Source of the DNA: Impatiens glandulifera
Taxonomy: Eukaryota > Streptophyta > Magnoliopsida > Ericales > Balsaminaceae
Length of the DNA stretch: 64,000 nucleotides
Assembly (NCBI RefSeq): GCF_907164915.1
Contig: NC_061862.1
Span: 58,692,619-58,756,618, forward strand
Direction: 5' to 3'
The notes under the pieces: generated by a model
What the model was told of the DNA's origin: nothing
The model's input: only the letters and a program-made list of their open reading frames with translations
The model's database searches: none
Part shown: one piece after another, positions 25,101-41,399 of the stretch
How the letters are laid out: each line of letters starts with the position of its first letter
Position numbering within the stretch: the stretch's first letter is position 1
Translations under genes and position numbers: made by a program

Positions 25101-28100
25101 AAGAGATTAAAAAGGAGATAAAATAGTTATATATATATATATATTGTATAATATATATTTAATATTAAAGGAGAAAAGAAAGGGAAAAATAAAATACTAT
25201 TAAATATTAAAAATTGGGGGCCTATAAAGGTAGGGGTCCTATGTAACTGCATAGGTTGCCTTACCCCTGTACTTGTACTCCTCTCACTCCTATCATGAAT
25301 GACTAATATAAGTCTTGCTCTCTCTTTTAGGAGGAATATCACACAACATAATGTTTTGATATATCTACTAGAAAATTTAAACAAAAAACTGAAATTACTA
25401 AGAGTATGCTGTTTTTTTGTCTCCTTATAGGTTGCTTTTACGGGTAGTAGTGCAACTGGAAGTAAGATTATGGCTTCTGCATCTAAACTTGTCAAGGTAT
25501 ATGTAGATATATTTAATGTGTTATTGTACTGTTAAATTACTAATGTAGTGGTAGAGTTTAGTTACTCAATCAAAAACAAAATAACCGGTTTCCCACTTTC
25601 TTGTCTCTTGAAATTCTCACATGGTATCAGAGCTCTTACTCTTAGTAACTGTTTTTTCATGACGAATGAAATGGGAAAGAACTCTATGTTATGTTACACA
25701 CGACGGCAACGTCTATTTGGATACGGCTAATCCCACTACTCTTATACCGATAATAGTTCTTAAATTCTCACAATATAGTATATTATTACAGGGAATGCTT
25801 TAGATCCATTCTCAAACTTCATATCCTACTTGCTTTGTAATTTCACTGTATTACATGCCAAAGTAGTGTCTAAATCTTATCTTTTCTCTTTTTTTATAGT
25901 AATTTTATTTTATCCTTCTGAGGTTGCATACCCTGTTTGTTTGGCAGCCTGTCACACTTGAGCTTGGAGGAAAAAGTCCCATTGTTGTCTTTGAAGATGT
26001 TGATCTTGACAAGGGTGAGTGGCCTAGCAAGCCTTTTACTTGCATGCATATAATTTGACTCATTTGATTTGCAGAAATGTGAATCCAATTTCTTATTAAC
26101 AGCTCAGAATATCAACACCTTGTTTCTTATGAACTTGTTAGGAGTTTGTAGGATGCAAGTTGGTTTGATTGATTTAGAATATGGACTGGACTAATTTTAT
26201 TCTTCTGTGAAGACTTTTTTTACTTTCTAATAACCTTTTCTGTGAAAACTTAAATGTCCCCATTTTCTGAAGAATTTGTTAACTAAATATCTTTTAAAAA
26301 GAACATTTTATCACTTAAATAAGTGATCCTAATTGAAAACTTGTTTGTCACAATATCTCCCACAATCAAAATTATTAAAAATGATTTTATATTTTCGTTT
26401 GTTATAACATTTTATTTTCTAGATCATGATCCAAATTATAGTTTACTTTTTTCTTCATTTAGTATAAAGATTTTTATAGATCATGATCTAATAGTGGGAT
26501 TTTTGGCTTCATTTGGTATAAATAATATTTTTTGAATCCTAATCTACATTATTTTTAGTATCATGATCCAAATTATTTTATAAATTATTGTGATTTTTGA
26601 CAAACATAATAAATGTAGAATTTTCTTTTATCATAATCCAGATGAAGAAAATGCATACCAAAACAATAATATCTTAAACCCCCATCTCACAGTCCCCTGT
26701 AATACCGCCATCTATCCTTGGGCTTAAGTTTTCATGCTCTATGAATTAAATACCGGGGAATTCTGATCGGAATTCATCCTATTAGTCACCCGAATCTTTA
26801 GCTTGCAGTAATAATCTTAAATGCAGCTCATCAAACAAGCCCTTGGAAGTTGATTATTTTGTTGTTCCAGTTAGCCACTAGATTTGTCTCTACCATAATA
26901 CCATTAGCATATTAGATGATTGAAAGCATGGGCATTTGCTCACAAAAAATAAACCAATGCTAATACTCTGTTATTTTATCAAATATCACTTGAAACAGCT
27001 GCTGAATGGACTATATTTGGTTGCTTTTGGACTAATGGACAGATCTGTAGTGCAACATCTCGCCTTATTGTGCATGTAAGTGGAAAAGATAGATGCAAAA
27101 CACCATTCATGTTTTCCAAATGTGTTATCTCATATCAGTATTTGTGATTATACATTGAAAAAAACATTCTTTTTGAAAAGAACTCCATGAAGATACAATA
27201 AGCATCATAACGTTATTACTTGATTCTTTGTTACTCAAATAACATCATAATGTTAAAGTTTGTGTAAATAGAATTGTGGCATTAATGATTTCTAATAACA
27301 CAATAATTTTCTATACCTAGTTTTGAAAACACGTAAACAGAACTTTGTTCATTCAAGAACTCAACCATCAAGCCTCACTGAATTGGTAAATCCCAAATTG
27401 GATTTATTATACCAGTATAATAGCACTAGTTATGTAAATATTTTTACTTTCTCCAATTTTATAATATCCCAAATTTGATTTCCATCTCAAAATCCACTTT
27501 TCAAAAACCCAATTATCTCATGAACCTCAATCACACAACCTCTTAATTGTTCTTGGTACTTACAATAAATGTTAACAGGAAAGTATAGCAGCAGAGTTTC
27601 TGGACAGGATTGTGAAGTGGACCAAAAAGATTAAGATTTCGGACCCCATGGAAGAAGGTTGCAGACTCGGTCCAGTTGTTAGTGCTGGCCAGGTGAGCGA
27701 CTTCTACTGCACGACTCTCTTATCTCTCTTTCCCCTTTCATATCAAGGTTGGGGAGCTCTTCAATGTCCCAACCTCAATTAAGATATCTCTTCACCTGTT
27801 TCTCTCCTGCTTATCCTTTGTTTTGGAACAATTCAACTAGCTAATAATCATAGAAATATTAGGTAATTAAAGGACCAATCAAATGAGGATACCTGGCCGA
27901 AGATTAGAGCAATTAAAGATAATTATGTATAGTAGATAACTATAAGTAGTAAAATAGGATAATTATTTCTAAAGTAGATAATTGAGATAACTAAATCAGA
28001 ATAGTCATTAGATTAGATAGAATTACATTATTGATCACATTTAAAAACAACCTCCTTGCCTTTTCAATTGAAATGATTTATTAATAATTATGCATGACAC

Positions 28101-29250
28101 CACAGGTCCACAAGCATTAATTGAAAGATATTTTGTCTAGGTGTTTTTGATGACTAATCTAATTAATGTATAGTTGACTTGATAACACTACTCTTTTGCA
28201 CTCTAGTACGAGAAGGTATTGAAGTTCATTGAAACTGCTAAGAGTGAAGGTGCAACCATCTTATGTGGTGGGACTCGTCCGGAGGTATGTTTCCATTGTT
28301 CTTAAAAGTTATCTTGTTTTGGTTTTGCATTAAAATTAGTACATCTATCTTATTACTTGTGTATGGATTGACAGCACTTAAAGAAGGGGTACTTTCTAGA
28401 ACCCACCATTATAACTGATGTAAGCACTTCCATGCAAATCTGGAGGGAGGAGGTCTTTGGCCCTGTTCTTTGTGTGAAGACATTCAGAAATGAAGATGAA
28501 GCCATTGAACTTGCAAATGATACTCAGTAAGCATATTCTTCCAGTTAAGCTCTTTGATGGCGTATGCGTAGGAGGTCATGTTTGACAGTTTCCATTGATT
28601 TTGCTCAGATATGGTCTAGGGGCTGCTGTCATTTCAAAGGATTTGGAAAGGTGCAATAGAATCACTAAGGTAAATCTTTTGATGGTGTGATCCCAAAAGT
28701 TTTGGGTCCTTGGTCACAAATATTTATGTTCTACATTGTTATTAAGAACATGTTTGATGTAGGATTATTTGGAAATAACCTGAATTGTTTGATGAAAAAG
28801 TGAATTATTTGATTTAAATAACTAAAATATATTTGAATTCTTTTGGTGTTTATATATAGCGGGTAATACCAGAAGTAGTTTGTGATATATCTTGTTATGT
28901 TGTTCCTTTCAGGCTCTAAATGCAGGGATTGTATGGGTCAACTGCTCACAACCTTGTTTTTGTCAAGCTCCTTGGGGTGGCAACAAGCGAAGTGGCTTCG
29001 GGCGCGAATTAGGAGAATGGTAAATTAATTACTTGAGATGAAATAATATTTTTGAACAATGTCTAGTGTCCTCTAAAGAAAGAAACAGTTGTGAAAGTTT
29101 TATGAAATATTTTGCATAAAGAAGAACTTGTAAAATATTCAAGTGTCACTTTGTAGGGGACTCGAGAACTACATGACCTTAAAGCAGGTTACTGAATACA
29201 TCTCTGATGAACCATGGGGTTGGTATCAGCCTCCTCTGTCCAAGTATTAG
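22198..29250 (+). CDS. ALDH10A: aminoaldehyde / betaine-aldehyde dehydrogenase, ALDH10 family
   Basis: Fifteen exons join in frame: 22198-22306, 22506-22648, 22955-23035, 23119-23267, 24193-24285, 24379-24502, 25431-25496, 25948-26014, 26999-27075, 27579-27692, 28207-28284, 28375-28526, 28609-28669, 28913-29019, 29157-29250. All have GT-AG borders and encode 504 residues, the usual family length. The protein starts [16 protein letters not shown]. It has [11 protein letters not shown] (aromatic-box Tyr163, Trp170), [13 protein letters not shown] (NAD site), LELGGKSP (general base Glu260), [13 protein letters not shown] (Trp288, nucleophile Cys294) and [18 protein letters not shown] (Trp459). 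ALDH10 enzymes oxidise omega-aminoaldehydes (3-aminopropanal, 4-aminobutanal) and sometimes betaine aldehyde, using NAD+. Ile444 sits at the position that separates the two activities and points to aminoaldehyde substrates. No transit peptide is seen; the C-terminus SKY is close to, but not, the peroxisomal SKL. Confidence 0.97.
22436..22462. repeat. (TA)n microsatellite in ALDH10 intron 1
   Basis: A short uninterrupted TA run near the 3' end of the first intron. Confidence 0.9.
23896..23984. repeat. short direct repeat in ALDH10 intron 4
   Basis: ACTATTCAATGCATGCACCT followed by AACTAA occurs twice, about 58 bases apart (from about 23899 and 23957). This is a small tandem duplication within the 925-base intron. 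Confidence 0.75.
24966..25269. mobile_element. hAT-like MITE in ALDH10 intron 6
   Basis: The ends CAGGGATGGCCC and, inverted, CAGGGGTAAGGC resemble those of other hAT MITEs here. The interior is AT-rich with GGGGCCTAA near the left end and GGGGGCCTATAAAGG near the right. The flanks share GTACTTG on both sides (TTTGTACTTG left, TGTACTTGTA right). A clean 8-base duplication depends on where the last bases are assigned, so the exact ends are uncertain. Confidence 0.6.
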
Positions 29251-29425
29251 AGATGTTATAAAAGCTTATATGTTCCAACGTCAGCCATCTCAAGGTTCGG
29301 TTTCTATTCAAATGATACTGTGGATGAGTTTTATTGTATTTCTGGTTGTAATGGATTCAATAATGTTCCAGGAGTTTTCCTTAGCCTTTGTTGTTGTTCT
29401 GTTCTGTTCACCCCCATGGATTACT

Positions 29426-29431
29426 AATAAA
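29426..29431 (+). terminator. possible poly(A) signal of ALDH10
   Basis: AATAAA lies 176 bases past the stop codon, in a T-rich 3' region. Plant poly(A) signals are loose, so this is a suggestion. Confidence 0.35.
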
Positions 29432-29559
29432 AAAGTTATGTTTCTTTTTGCATGTTCACCTCCTTTTGTGCAATTGCCACTTTTATTTCTATTTTAAACT
29501 TTGTCCAGCTTTTAACAAACTTATGCAGATAATATCCAGAATCAAATCCTTTATAGGAT

Positions 29560-29890
29560 TTATGAATACCTCAGTGAATATGAAATGACTGATCAAATAT
29601 TTCTCTTTCTCACATCTTACTCTTCATATATCTTAACAAGTTGGTATCAGAGCCAAAAAACTTACAACCACAACCATGTTAGAAATGCTGAATCAGACTG
29701 ACAACGATCCCCTCGGCGTTATAACATTGATCACTCAGTTCTTGAAAGAACAAAATACTATGGATGGAAACCGGAGTGGATTCACTTGAGCAAAAACTAA
29801 AAGGGATGAATGGTTCAGAACGACCGGGAGATTCAGTTGAGACCCCTTATATTCCTCCACCCACTAGAGTAGTGAGAAATTGAGGAGGGA
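29560..29890 (+). mobile_element. remnant of an LTR-retrotransposon leader
   Basis: TTGGTATCAGAGCC at 29641-29654 is a typical initiator-Met primer-binding site. It is followed by sequence that looks like the start of a gag leader (ATGTTAGAAATGCTG and on), with no continuous frame. Neither the matching LTR nor the rest of the element is present. Confidence 0.5.
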
Positions 29891-31099
29891 ATGAGAGATA
29901 ATGGATTAGATGGAAAAAAAATAAAATTAATTTATTTTTTATTGTACAAGTAATTTTCTCTCAAATTTTATCACTCATTCCAGATCATTTCTCATATTAT
30001 ATTGAAAATTAATTAGAAAATATAATATTAATGTAAATATATATACTAAAAAGATTAATCTCACTTTTAAGGTATTATATATATAATTTAATCTTTTATA
30101 ACTCTAATTAAGGTATATATATATTCTAATCTTTTAAGTTTGAAATAAATATATATTTTTGGTAGTATTAATCAGATTAATATTACTAATGGCCTGGAAA
30201 ATATAACGCGTATAATTTTTTTAATAACATTTTTTATTAAATTATTTTATATTTAATTTTTCTAATAGTTTTTTAAATATTTGTTAATTATTATTTTATT
30301 TTTAAGTTTTTATATTTTAATTAATTTATTATAATTTTATTATTATTATTATTATATAATATTTTAAATTAATTATATAAAAATAATTAAATTACTATTT
30401 TTAGTTATTGTAATCATTATTAAAATTTTATTTGAAATGATATTATTTAAATAATTAAAATAATTTTTTTTAATAAATAAATTAAAAAAATTATTATTAT
30501 TTAAATTTAAAAGAATTTTTAATATATTTTTAAAAGAAAAATATATATAATATTATAATTATGAGAGAAAAACAAAAGATAAAATGCTTCACATTCACGT
30601 AAGTAAAAATGAATTACTCCAATTTAGAGATGAATAAACTTTTCAACCAAACACTCAATTTATCCCCTTTTATTATTTCTAAGTACAAAAATCACCTATT
30701 CCTAACTTTTTATATACTTACCTTAATATCCAATTAATATTTTAAAGTATATATATATTATAATTCTATTTTTTTTTTTAAATATATTAAAAATTCTATA
30801 ACAAATAAATCTAAAAATTCTCTAATAGACCGTATATATATACATTCTTAAACTCTTAAACCTCATTAATCAATTACCAGAGCTCGGGCGAAATCTTCTT
30901 CAAATTGCGCCGCCACTGATTTCTTCCAACTGGTTGAATATTTTAACGTTATATTGCTGCGACTTTTACATGTTTTATTCTGATCTTATAAAAATATGAT
31001 CTTTTGCTTTTCTTAGGTGATCTCTTGTAGCAGCAGCAGTATTTGGCGCGCAAGAAGCCCTTTCACCCCCTGTAGTTATTCCGCCGTAATAATTTGTTA
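29891..31099. other. AT-rich intergenic region and CDC48C leader
   Basis: 29900-30840 is extremely AT-rich without recognisable features. From about 30870 the base composition changes to a probable 5' leader of the AAA-ATPase gene. A pyrimidine tract ending in tttcttag/gtgatc (about 31016) could be the 3' end of a leader intron. Confidence 0.45.
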
Positions 31100-35998
<4,899 letters not shown>

Positions 35999-36166
35999 TA
36001 GATCGCAAATGCCACAATTTTACGATAAAGTTGCATGTTTTGGTTATAGTTTTCCTTGTGATATTTTGGCATGGGTTACTTTTTTTCTTTCTTTCTTTCT
36101 TTTTGCATTTGAAGCACATTTTTGCAGTTTATTTATTTATGGGATTTTTTTATGGTTAAACTCTTT

Positions 36167-36755
36167 GACTATCTTTGGTTACTTTTGGACTAATGGATAC
36201 ATCTGCAGTGCAACATTCTGCCTTATTGTACAGATAGATGCAAAACACCATTCATATTTTCCAAATGTATTTTCTCATTTTAGCATTTGTGATTATACAT
36301 TGTAAAAAACATGTTTCTGAGAAGAACTCCATGAAGATATGATAAGCTGACCAGGCTGCTATTTCATTGATGCTGATAATGTCAAACTTTGTATTAACAA
36401 AGTTGTAGCATTTCTGATTTCTGATAATACAATCATTTTCTATACCATTATTGAAAACATGTAAAAACAGAACTTATCTAAATCTATTTATTAATAATTA
36501 TGCACGACACCACAAACATCAATTTAAAGATATTTGTCGATGTGTTCTCTATGTCTAATCTAATTATTGTATAGTTTACTCGATAAAACTATTCTTTTGC
36601 AATCAAGTATGACAAGGTAACGAAATTAATTGAAACGGCTAAGAGTGAAGGTGCAACCAAATCTTATGTGGTGGGACTTGAACAGAGGTATGTTTCAATT
36701 GTTCTCAAGAGTTGTCTTGTTTTGGATTAAAATTAGTACATTTATCTTATTACTC
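36167..36755 (+). pseudogene. partial ALDH10 pseudogene (exon 9 and exon 11 region)
   Basis: 36167-36233 matches ALDH10 exon 9 (TIFGYFWTNGYICSATFCLI, catalytic Cys kept). It is followed by about 240 bases matching intron 9, including GATAGATGCAAAACACCATT. After a junction near 36475-36490 the match jumps to the end of intron 10 (ATTTATTAATAATTATGCA). It continues through exon 11 (36608-36687, ETAKSEGAT, with a 2-base insertion that shifts the frame) into intron 11. Exon 10 and most of intron 10 are deleted, along with everything outside. Because intron sequence is included, this is a DNA-level duplicate, not a retrocopy. It starts about 170 bases after the CDC48C stop. Confidence 0.9.
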
Positions 36756-37107
36756 AATTGAAAACTTTTCTCATATTTGCAACCTAGCTATTAATGGACT
36801 TCAGCTACACCGTTAAATTTGTTACTTATTGTACACATGGATGCCATTTTTTTTTCAAACAAACCTTAACCCTTTTAATGTTTTAACAAATCAAACAAAA
36901 CTCTTTTTTTCTTCATTTTTTTTCTTAGAGTCCTCTAGTAACTTTTTTCTATTTCACATTTCTTTCTTTATTGCATTCATTCTACTTCCTCTCTCTTAAC
37001 CTTTACTATAAACTTGTTTTTTACTATATTAAAACTTTCTCCATTCATGATCATTGTTAGCCCTATCCAGAACTTTGCCGTTAGTTCCTAAATGAAACTT
37101 CATCGTA
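36756..37107. other. intergenic, nothing recognised
   Basis: T-rich sequence between the ALDH10 pseudogene and the next MITE; no feature is seen. Confidence 0.4.
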
Positions 37108-37115
37108 TATGTAGC

Positions 37116-37489
37116 CAGAGCCGGCCCCGAGTTTTGGGCTGCCCCAGACCAGACCGGTAGAAAAAAAGTCTAGTTCAAGACTTCACCTCATATATGTAGC
37201 CAGAGCCGGCCCCGAGTTTTGGGCTGCCCCAGACCAGACCGGTAGAAAAAAAGTCTATATATTTTTGTTGCCTTAGGTCTAGTTTAAAAAATTAATAAAA
37301 AAAAAATTGATTTTGATAAGATTTGAAACCCATAACAATACAAAATTTTTAAGTTTTTATCCTTAACCACTAAATTATACAATTTTATGTTTAAAATTAC
37401 AATAAATTTAACTAAACACCTTAATATTTTTAACGAGTGAGCTGCCCTAGTCCGAGGGTTTGCCGGGCTTACCACCAGGACCAGCCCTG
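37116..37489. mobile_element. hAT-type MITE with a partial tandem duplication at its left end
   Basis: The full element is 37201-37489, with ends CAGAGCCGGCCC and, inverted, CAGGGCTGGTCC. It is flanked by the perfect 8-base duplication TATGTAGC (37193-37200 and 37490-37497). Its first ~60 bases plus the left flanking TATGTAGC occur once more immediately to the left (37108-37182), so one end and its target site were duplicated in tandem after insertion. Confidence 0.85.
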
Positions 37490-37830
37490 TATGTAGCTAA
37501 TATGGATTGTGATAAAGAAAAGTGAGTCTCTATTTTTACATATTTCCTATTTAGCAGAGCAATTAATTGTAGAATGAATGCAAAAAAATTATATTTCGTT
37601 TGGAATTTTTTACTTTGGAAAATCTATAGCATTAAATTATAAATTTATACAAGGACTAATGTTTCTGCTGGTTCAAGGCTAAACCAGAGTCATGTTTTTA
37701 CTTTGGAATGTCATCATTACTTCAATAGATCAAATTTCTTTTATTATAACTTTGTATTTTGGAATGATTCTAATTTCGGAATGTATATATCATTAAAACA
37801 AATTTGTTTATTTAATTATAATTTTGTGTT

Positions 37831-37945
37831 TGGCTTACGAGACTAAAATGTCACGGATTCGATTCTATTTAAAAGCGTTTTGAGTAAGCGGGGGTCATGG
37901 CTATGCAGGGTGTCATGCTAGCTCTTTTTTATTCTAAAAAAAATA
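37831..37945 (+). mobile_element. tRNA-derived SINE, copy 2
   Basis: The element has a B-box-like ACGGATTCGATTC, then AAAAGCGTTTTGA, GCGGGGGTCATGGCTATGCA and GTCATGCTAGCTC with an A-rich tail. It is flanked by a perfect 17-base duplication, AATTATAATTTTGTGTT (37814-37830 and 37946-37962). The tRNA-like 5' end is shortened relative to copy 1. Confidence 0.75.
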
Positions 37946-37994
37946 AATTATAATTTTGTGTTCTTAGAATGATTTTGAGTTTGTATTGTTAGAA

Positions 37995-37996
<2 letters not shown>

Positions 37997-38030
<34 letters not shown>
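37997..38030. repeat. (TA)n microsatellite
   Basis: An uninterrupted AT run. Confidence 0.9.
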
Positions 38031-38035
<5 letters not shown>

Positions 38036-39415
38036 TAAATTTGTTTGATTTTGTACTTTTGGAATATGTATAACATTTTGATTTATTAAATTAGAGTACA
38101 TTTCCTACTTTAGAATGAATCATCATAAATTAGTATTTTTCTAGTTAACGGCTAATATTTGATTCTTATTAAATTATTAAAATGCATCTCACATTGTTTG
38201 ATACTGATTTTGCATATACCGATTCTTAGAAAGTATATGCATAATGCATCACATTTGAAAGTATATATTGTAAATATACATGTGATAAAAAAAATGGAAC
38301 TGTGACATTCTAAATATCAATATACATTGACTTGAAAATTGTATTGTTGGTAGGCCTAAGAAGAATAAATAAAAAATAAGACTTTGAAGAATCACAAATT
38401 CACAATCTCATTAAAAAATATCAAATGAAGGGATCACGTATATAACTACAATAAGAAATTATCCAAAAATGAAAATTTTGATAACACAGTCAATAATTCT
38501 CTAAAAGATTCTCTGAGTTTTTTGTTTTCTCTTTCTAGAAAAGAGTTTTAGAGAATAAGTTAGGCTCATGGATAGATTTAAGAGCTCAACTAAAAAGATA
38601 ATAAGAAAGTGAGAGAGTGAGACAAAGAAACGACAGATGGTAGTGTTGTTGTTGAAGAATCGTGACTAAAATTTGGTGTGGAGGAGGCCGGTGGTTTTGT
38701 GTCCGCACGAGGAGTCAGACGACGGAGAAGGTTGGTTATTCATCGCTAGGCTAGGGGGTGAACATAAAGTTTGCTTGGTCGATATTCGCCCGCAGATGAG
38801 AGTGGATTCTTTCCCGTCGTCAAGGGCTAAAAGGTGACGGGAAGCCAGAGGGTCGTGTAGACACCGTCAGTCTTCACCCGGGTGTTTGTGAAGCCCCTAA
38901 GGCCATCTCTAACAGTCGGGTTCGGAGAAACAAGATGGGGGAGTGGGAGAGGTTGGAATGTGGACTTGGATGGTTGTAGTAAGGTCGAGGGCAGTGTGTT
39001 AGCCCGAAGGTGAGGTTGTTCCGGTGTGGTAGGCAGTCTACTTCTTGTGTGGGTCGGTTCTCCGTTGTATGTTGATATTATGAAAGTAAATGTGCAGTTT
39101 GGCACAATTGGTCCAAAATGCTGAAGACGAGATCAAAATGTTTCGCTACAGTGGTGAAGCGAATATGAGTGGTGGATTACTGAGATAAAAAATGGTACAC
39201 GGAGGATGATAGTTTAATTCGCTGAGACAAAAAATGGTAAGCAGAGTACGATCGTTTGATTTGGGTCATTTGAAACTAATTCGCAGAATATTGTCTTCAC
39301 TAGTTTGGAAGAGACTCACTTGAAGCTGACCTCTTGGTCCAGATTTAATTCTTGTCTTTGAATGGAAAGTCGTACTATATTTATTATATTCATCAATTTC
39401 ATTTGGTCGAGGATG
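38031..39415. other. intergenic, no gene recognised
   Basis: AT-rich to about 38600, then a segment with more G+C (38640-39110). Its open frame of 92 codons on the minus strand has no recognisable domain and an unconvincing composition (many Pro, Thr and Arg). A 40-base phrase with GCTGAGACAAAAAATGGTA variants is repeated near 39178 and 39219. It may be decayed transposon sequence. Confidence 0.35.
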
Positions 39416-39848
39416 TGTTGGAGAAATTATCATCCGAAGAATGAAAAACGGAAATATAGCAATCGTAATGGATGTAAAACAATAACGTAAAAGCAAAGAA
39501 TAAACAGAATAACGTCATAAGAGTTTTACCCAGGTTCGGACCAACAATGTCCTACGTCATTCTTTCGGAGAATCGATTCAATAAAGTTATAATTACAAAG
39601 TCTAACTCTATGTATATTCTAAGTTTTAGTCTCACACTTTTTACCACTCGTTTACAATCTAAATATATATAGGCTTTTAAAATTCATAATTAGTAAAAAA
39701 AAACATTATATATATAATCTTTTCCTTTTAGAATATATCATTTTCTCTCCATATAATATATCATATAATATATATGATTTCTTTCCTTTTTTTACATAAT
39801 ATTTAGGCACACTAAATTGGACTTCAAAACCTTAGACCCAATTCCACA
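39416..39848 (-). repeat. candidate copia 3' LTR
   Basis: Bounded by TGTTGG and CCACA, next to the purine tract. A directly repeated partner was not found at the 5' side. Confidence 0.5.
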
Positions 39849-39935
39849 AATCTCCACATTACCTCTATGTCTATTGTCAAACGAATGAGCTTCATCACTA
39901 AGAACATCTTAAAGTCGATCCTCCTACTTCTCCGA

Positions 39936-41221
39936 TTATGTTCCAAACTTTGTGATGTGAATAAAGTCGCAATATTTTCGAAACTTGATTCCCGTTACCA
40001 CCTTCGTGGTCATATCTACGGGATTTTCATACGTGTGAATCTTCTCCACAACTACCCCTCCACTCACTATGCCATCTCGAATGTAGTGAAGTCGAATGTC
40101 GATGTGTTTTGTGCGCTCGTGAAACATCGAGTTCTTGGATAAGTGTATGGCGCTTTGGTTATCGCAAAATAACTCCACCTTATCATGCTTCATCCCAAAT
40201 TTACCCACGAGTCCCTTCAACCAAAGTGCCTCCTTGACTCCCTCTGTCACAACGATATACTCGGCTTTCATTGTTTAAAGAGCAACTACAAATTGTAATT
40301 GTGCCTTTCAACTTACCAAGCATCCGAATAGAGTAAACACATATCCCGTTAGGGACCTTCTCTTGTCCAAGTCACCTGCAAAATCAGCATCAACATATCC
40401 TCTCAACTTATCATCACCTACACCCGCCCGTTTAAAACAAAGACTAACATCTAAGGATCCCTTAACATAACGGAGAACCCACTTCGTCGCGCCTCTCAAT
40501 GTTCTTTCCCCAGGTTTGCCATAAAGCGACTAACAAGACTAACCGCGTAAGTAAGATCGAGTCGCGTACATACCATGACATACATTAGGCTCCCAACGAC
40601 ACTCATATATAGAATGTTTTCCATTCTCACATTTTCCTTCTCGGTACTCGGTAATATCTCCGAGGAGAGCTTGAAATGAGTAGCTAACGTCGTTTGAACT
40701 GCCTTGGCATTAGACATCCCGAATTTGGCAACCACTTTTTGGAGGTAGTCGCTTTGAGACAAGAACAATGAGGCTTTCTCCAGATCCCGCTCAATTACCA
40801 TCCCTAAAATTTTCTTTGCCGACCCCATATCCTTCATCTCGAACTCACTCCCTAACAAACTCTTGACCTTGCGAACCTCTTCCTTGTTTCTTGATGCAAT
40901 CAACATATCATCTACATATAACAATAGGAAGACCCCGCAACCATCAACCCACTTGACATAGACATAACTATCGAAATTACTCCTCACAAAATCGTTATGA
41001 ACTATGAACTCATCAAAACACAAATACCATTGTTTTGGGGATTGTTTCAAACCAGAAAGCGAGCATTTAAGGAGACATACATTGCCTTCATCACCAGGTT
41101 TAACAAACCCATCGGGTTGTATCATGAAGATCTTCTCCTCCAAGTTTTCATGAAGAAATTTCGTCTTCACGTTCATTTGCTCAAGCTCCAAGTCAAACTG
41201 ATTCACTAGAACGAGCAACAA
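39936..41221 (-). pseudogene. copia reverse transcriptase and RNase H
   Basis: The frame at 41221-40496 has LELEQMNVKTKFLHENLEEK, CLLKCSLSGLKQSPKQWY, an intact catalytic LLLYVDDMLIA and GSLMYVMVCTRLDLTYAVSL. RNase H follows at 40499-40308 (GYVDADFAGDLDKRRSLTGY) and 40271-39936 (KAEYIVVTEGVKEALWL, VELFCDNQSAIHLSKN, RTKHIDIRLHYIRD). Breaks between the three frames make the polyprotein non-functional, although each domain is well kept. Confidence 0.9.
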
Positions 41222-41399
41222 ACTAAAAATTTAAATGTCTCGTCCTCATGTGCCAACACCACGCTTGATTTATCACAAACACTTACACGAAATTTGGCCC
41301 TTTTGTTTGAATAGGGAGAGAAAACATCTTATTCTTTGACATCGTCACCTTCACAATTATGTTAGCATTTTTGTCTCATAGCTAAAGATTATGATCATT

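Noticed and set aside
25610..25650. CATGGTATCAGAGCTC in ALDH10 intron 7, like a retrotransposon primer-binding site
   Set aside because: No LTR, polypurine tract or coding relic around it was convincing, so it is not listed as an element.
38827..39105. 92-codon minus-strand frame as a gene
   Set aside because: Composition is Pro/Thr/Arg-rich and atypical, and no family is recognised.
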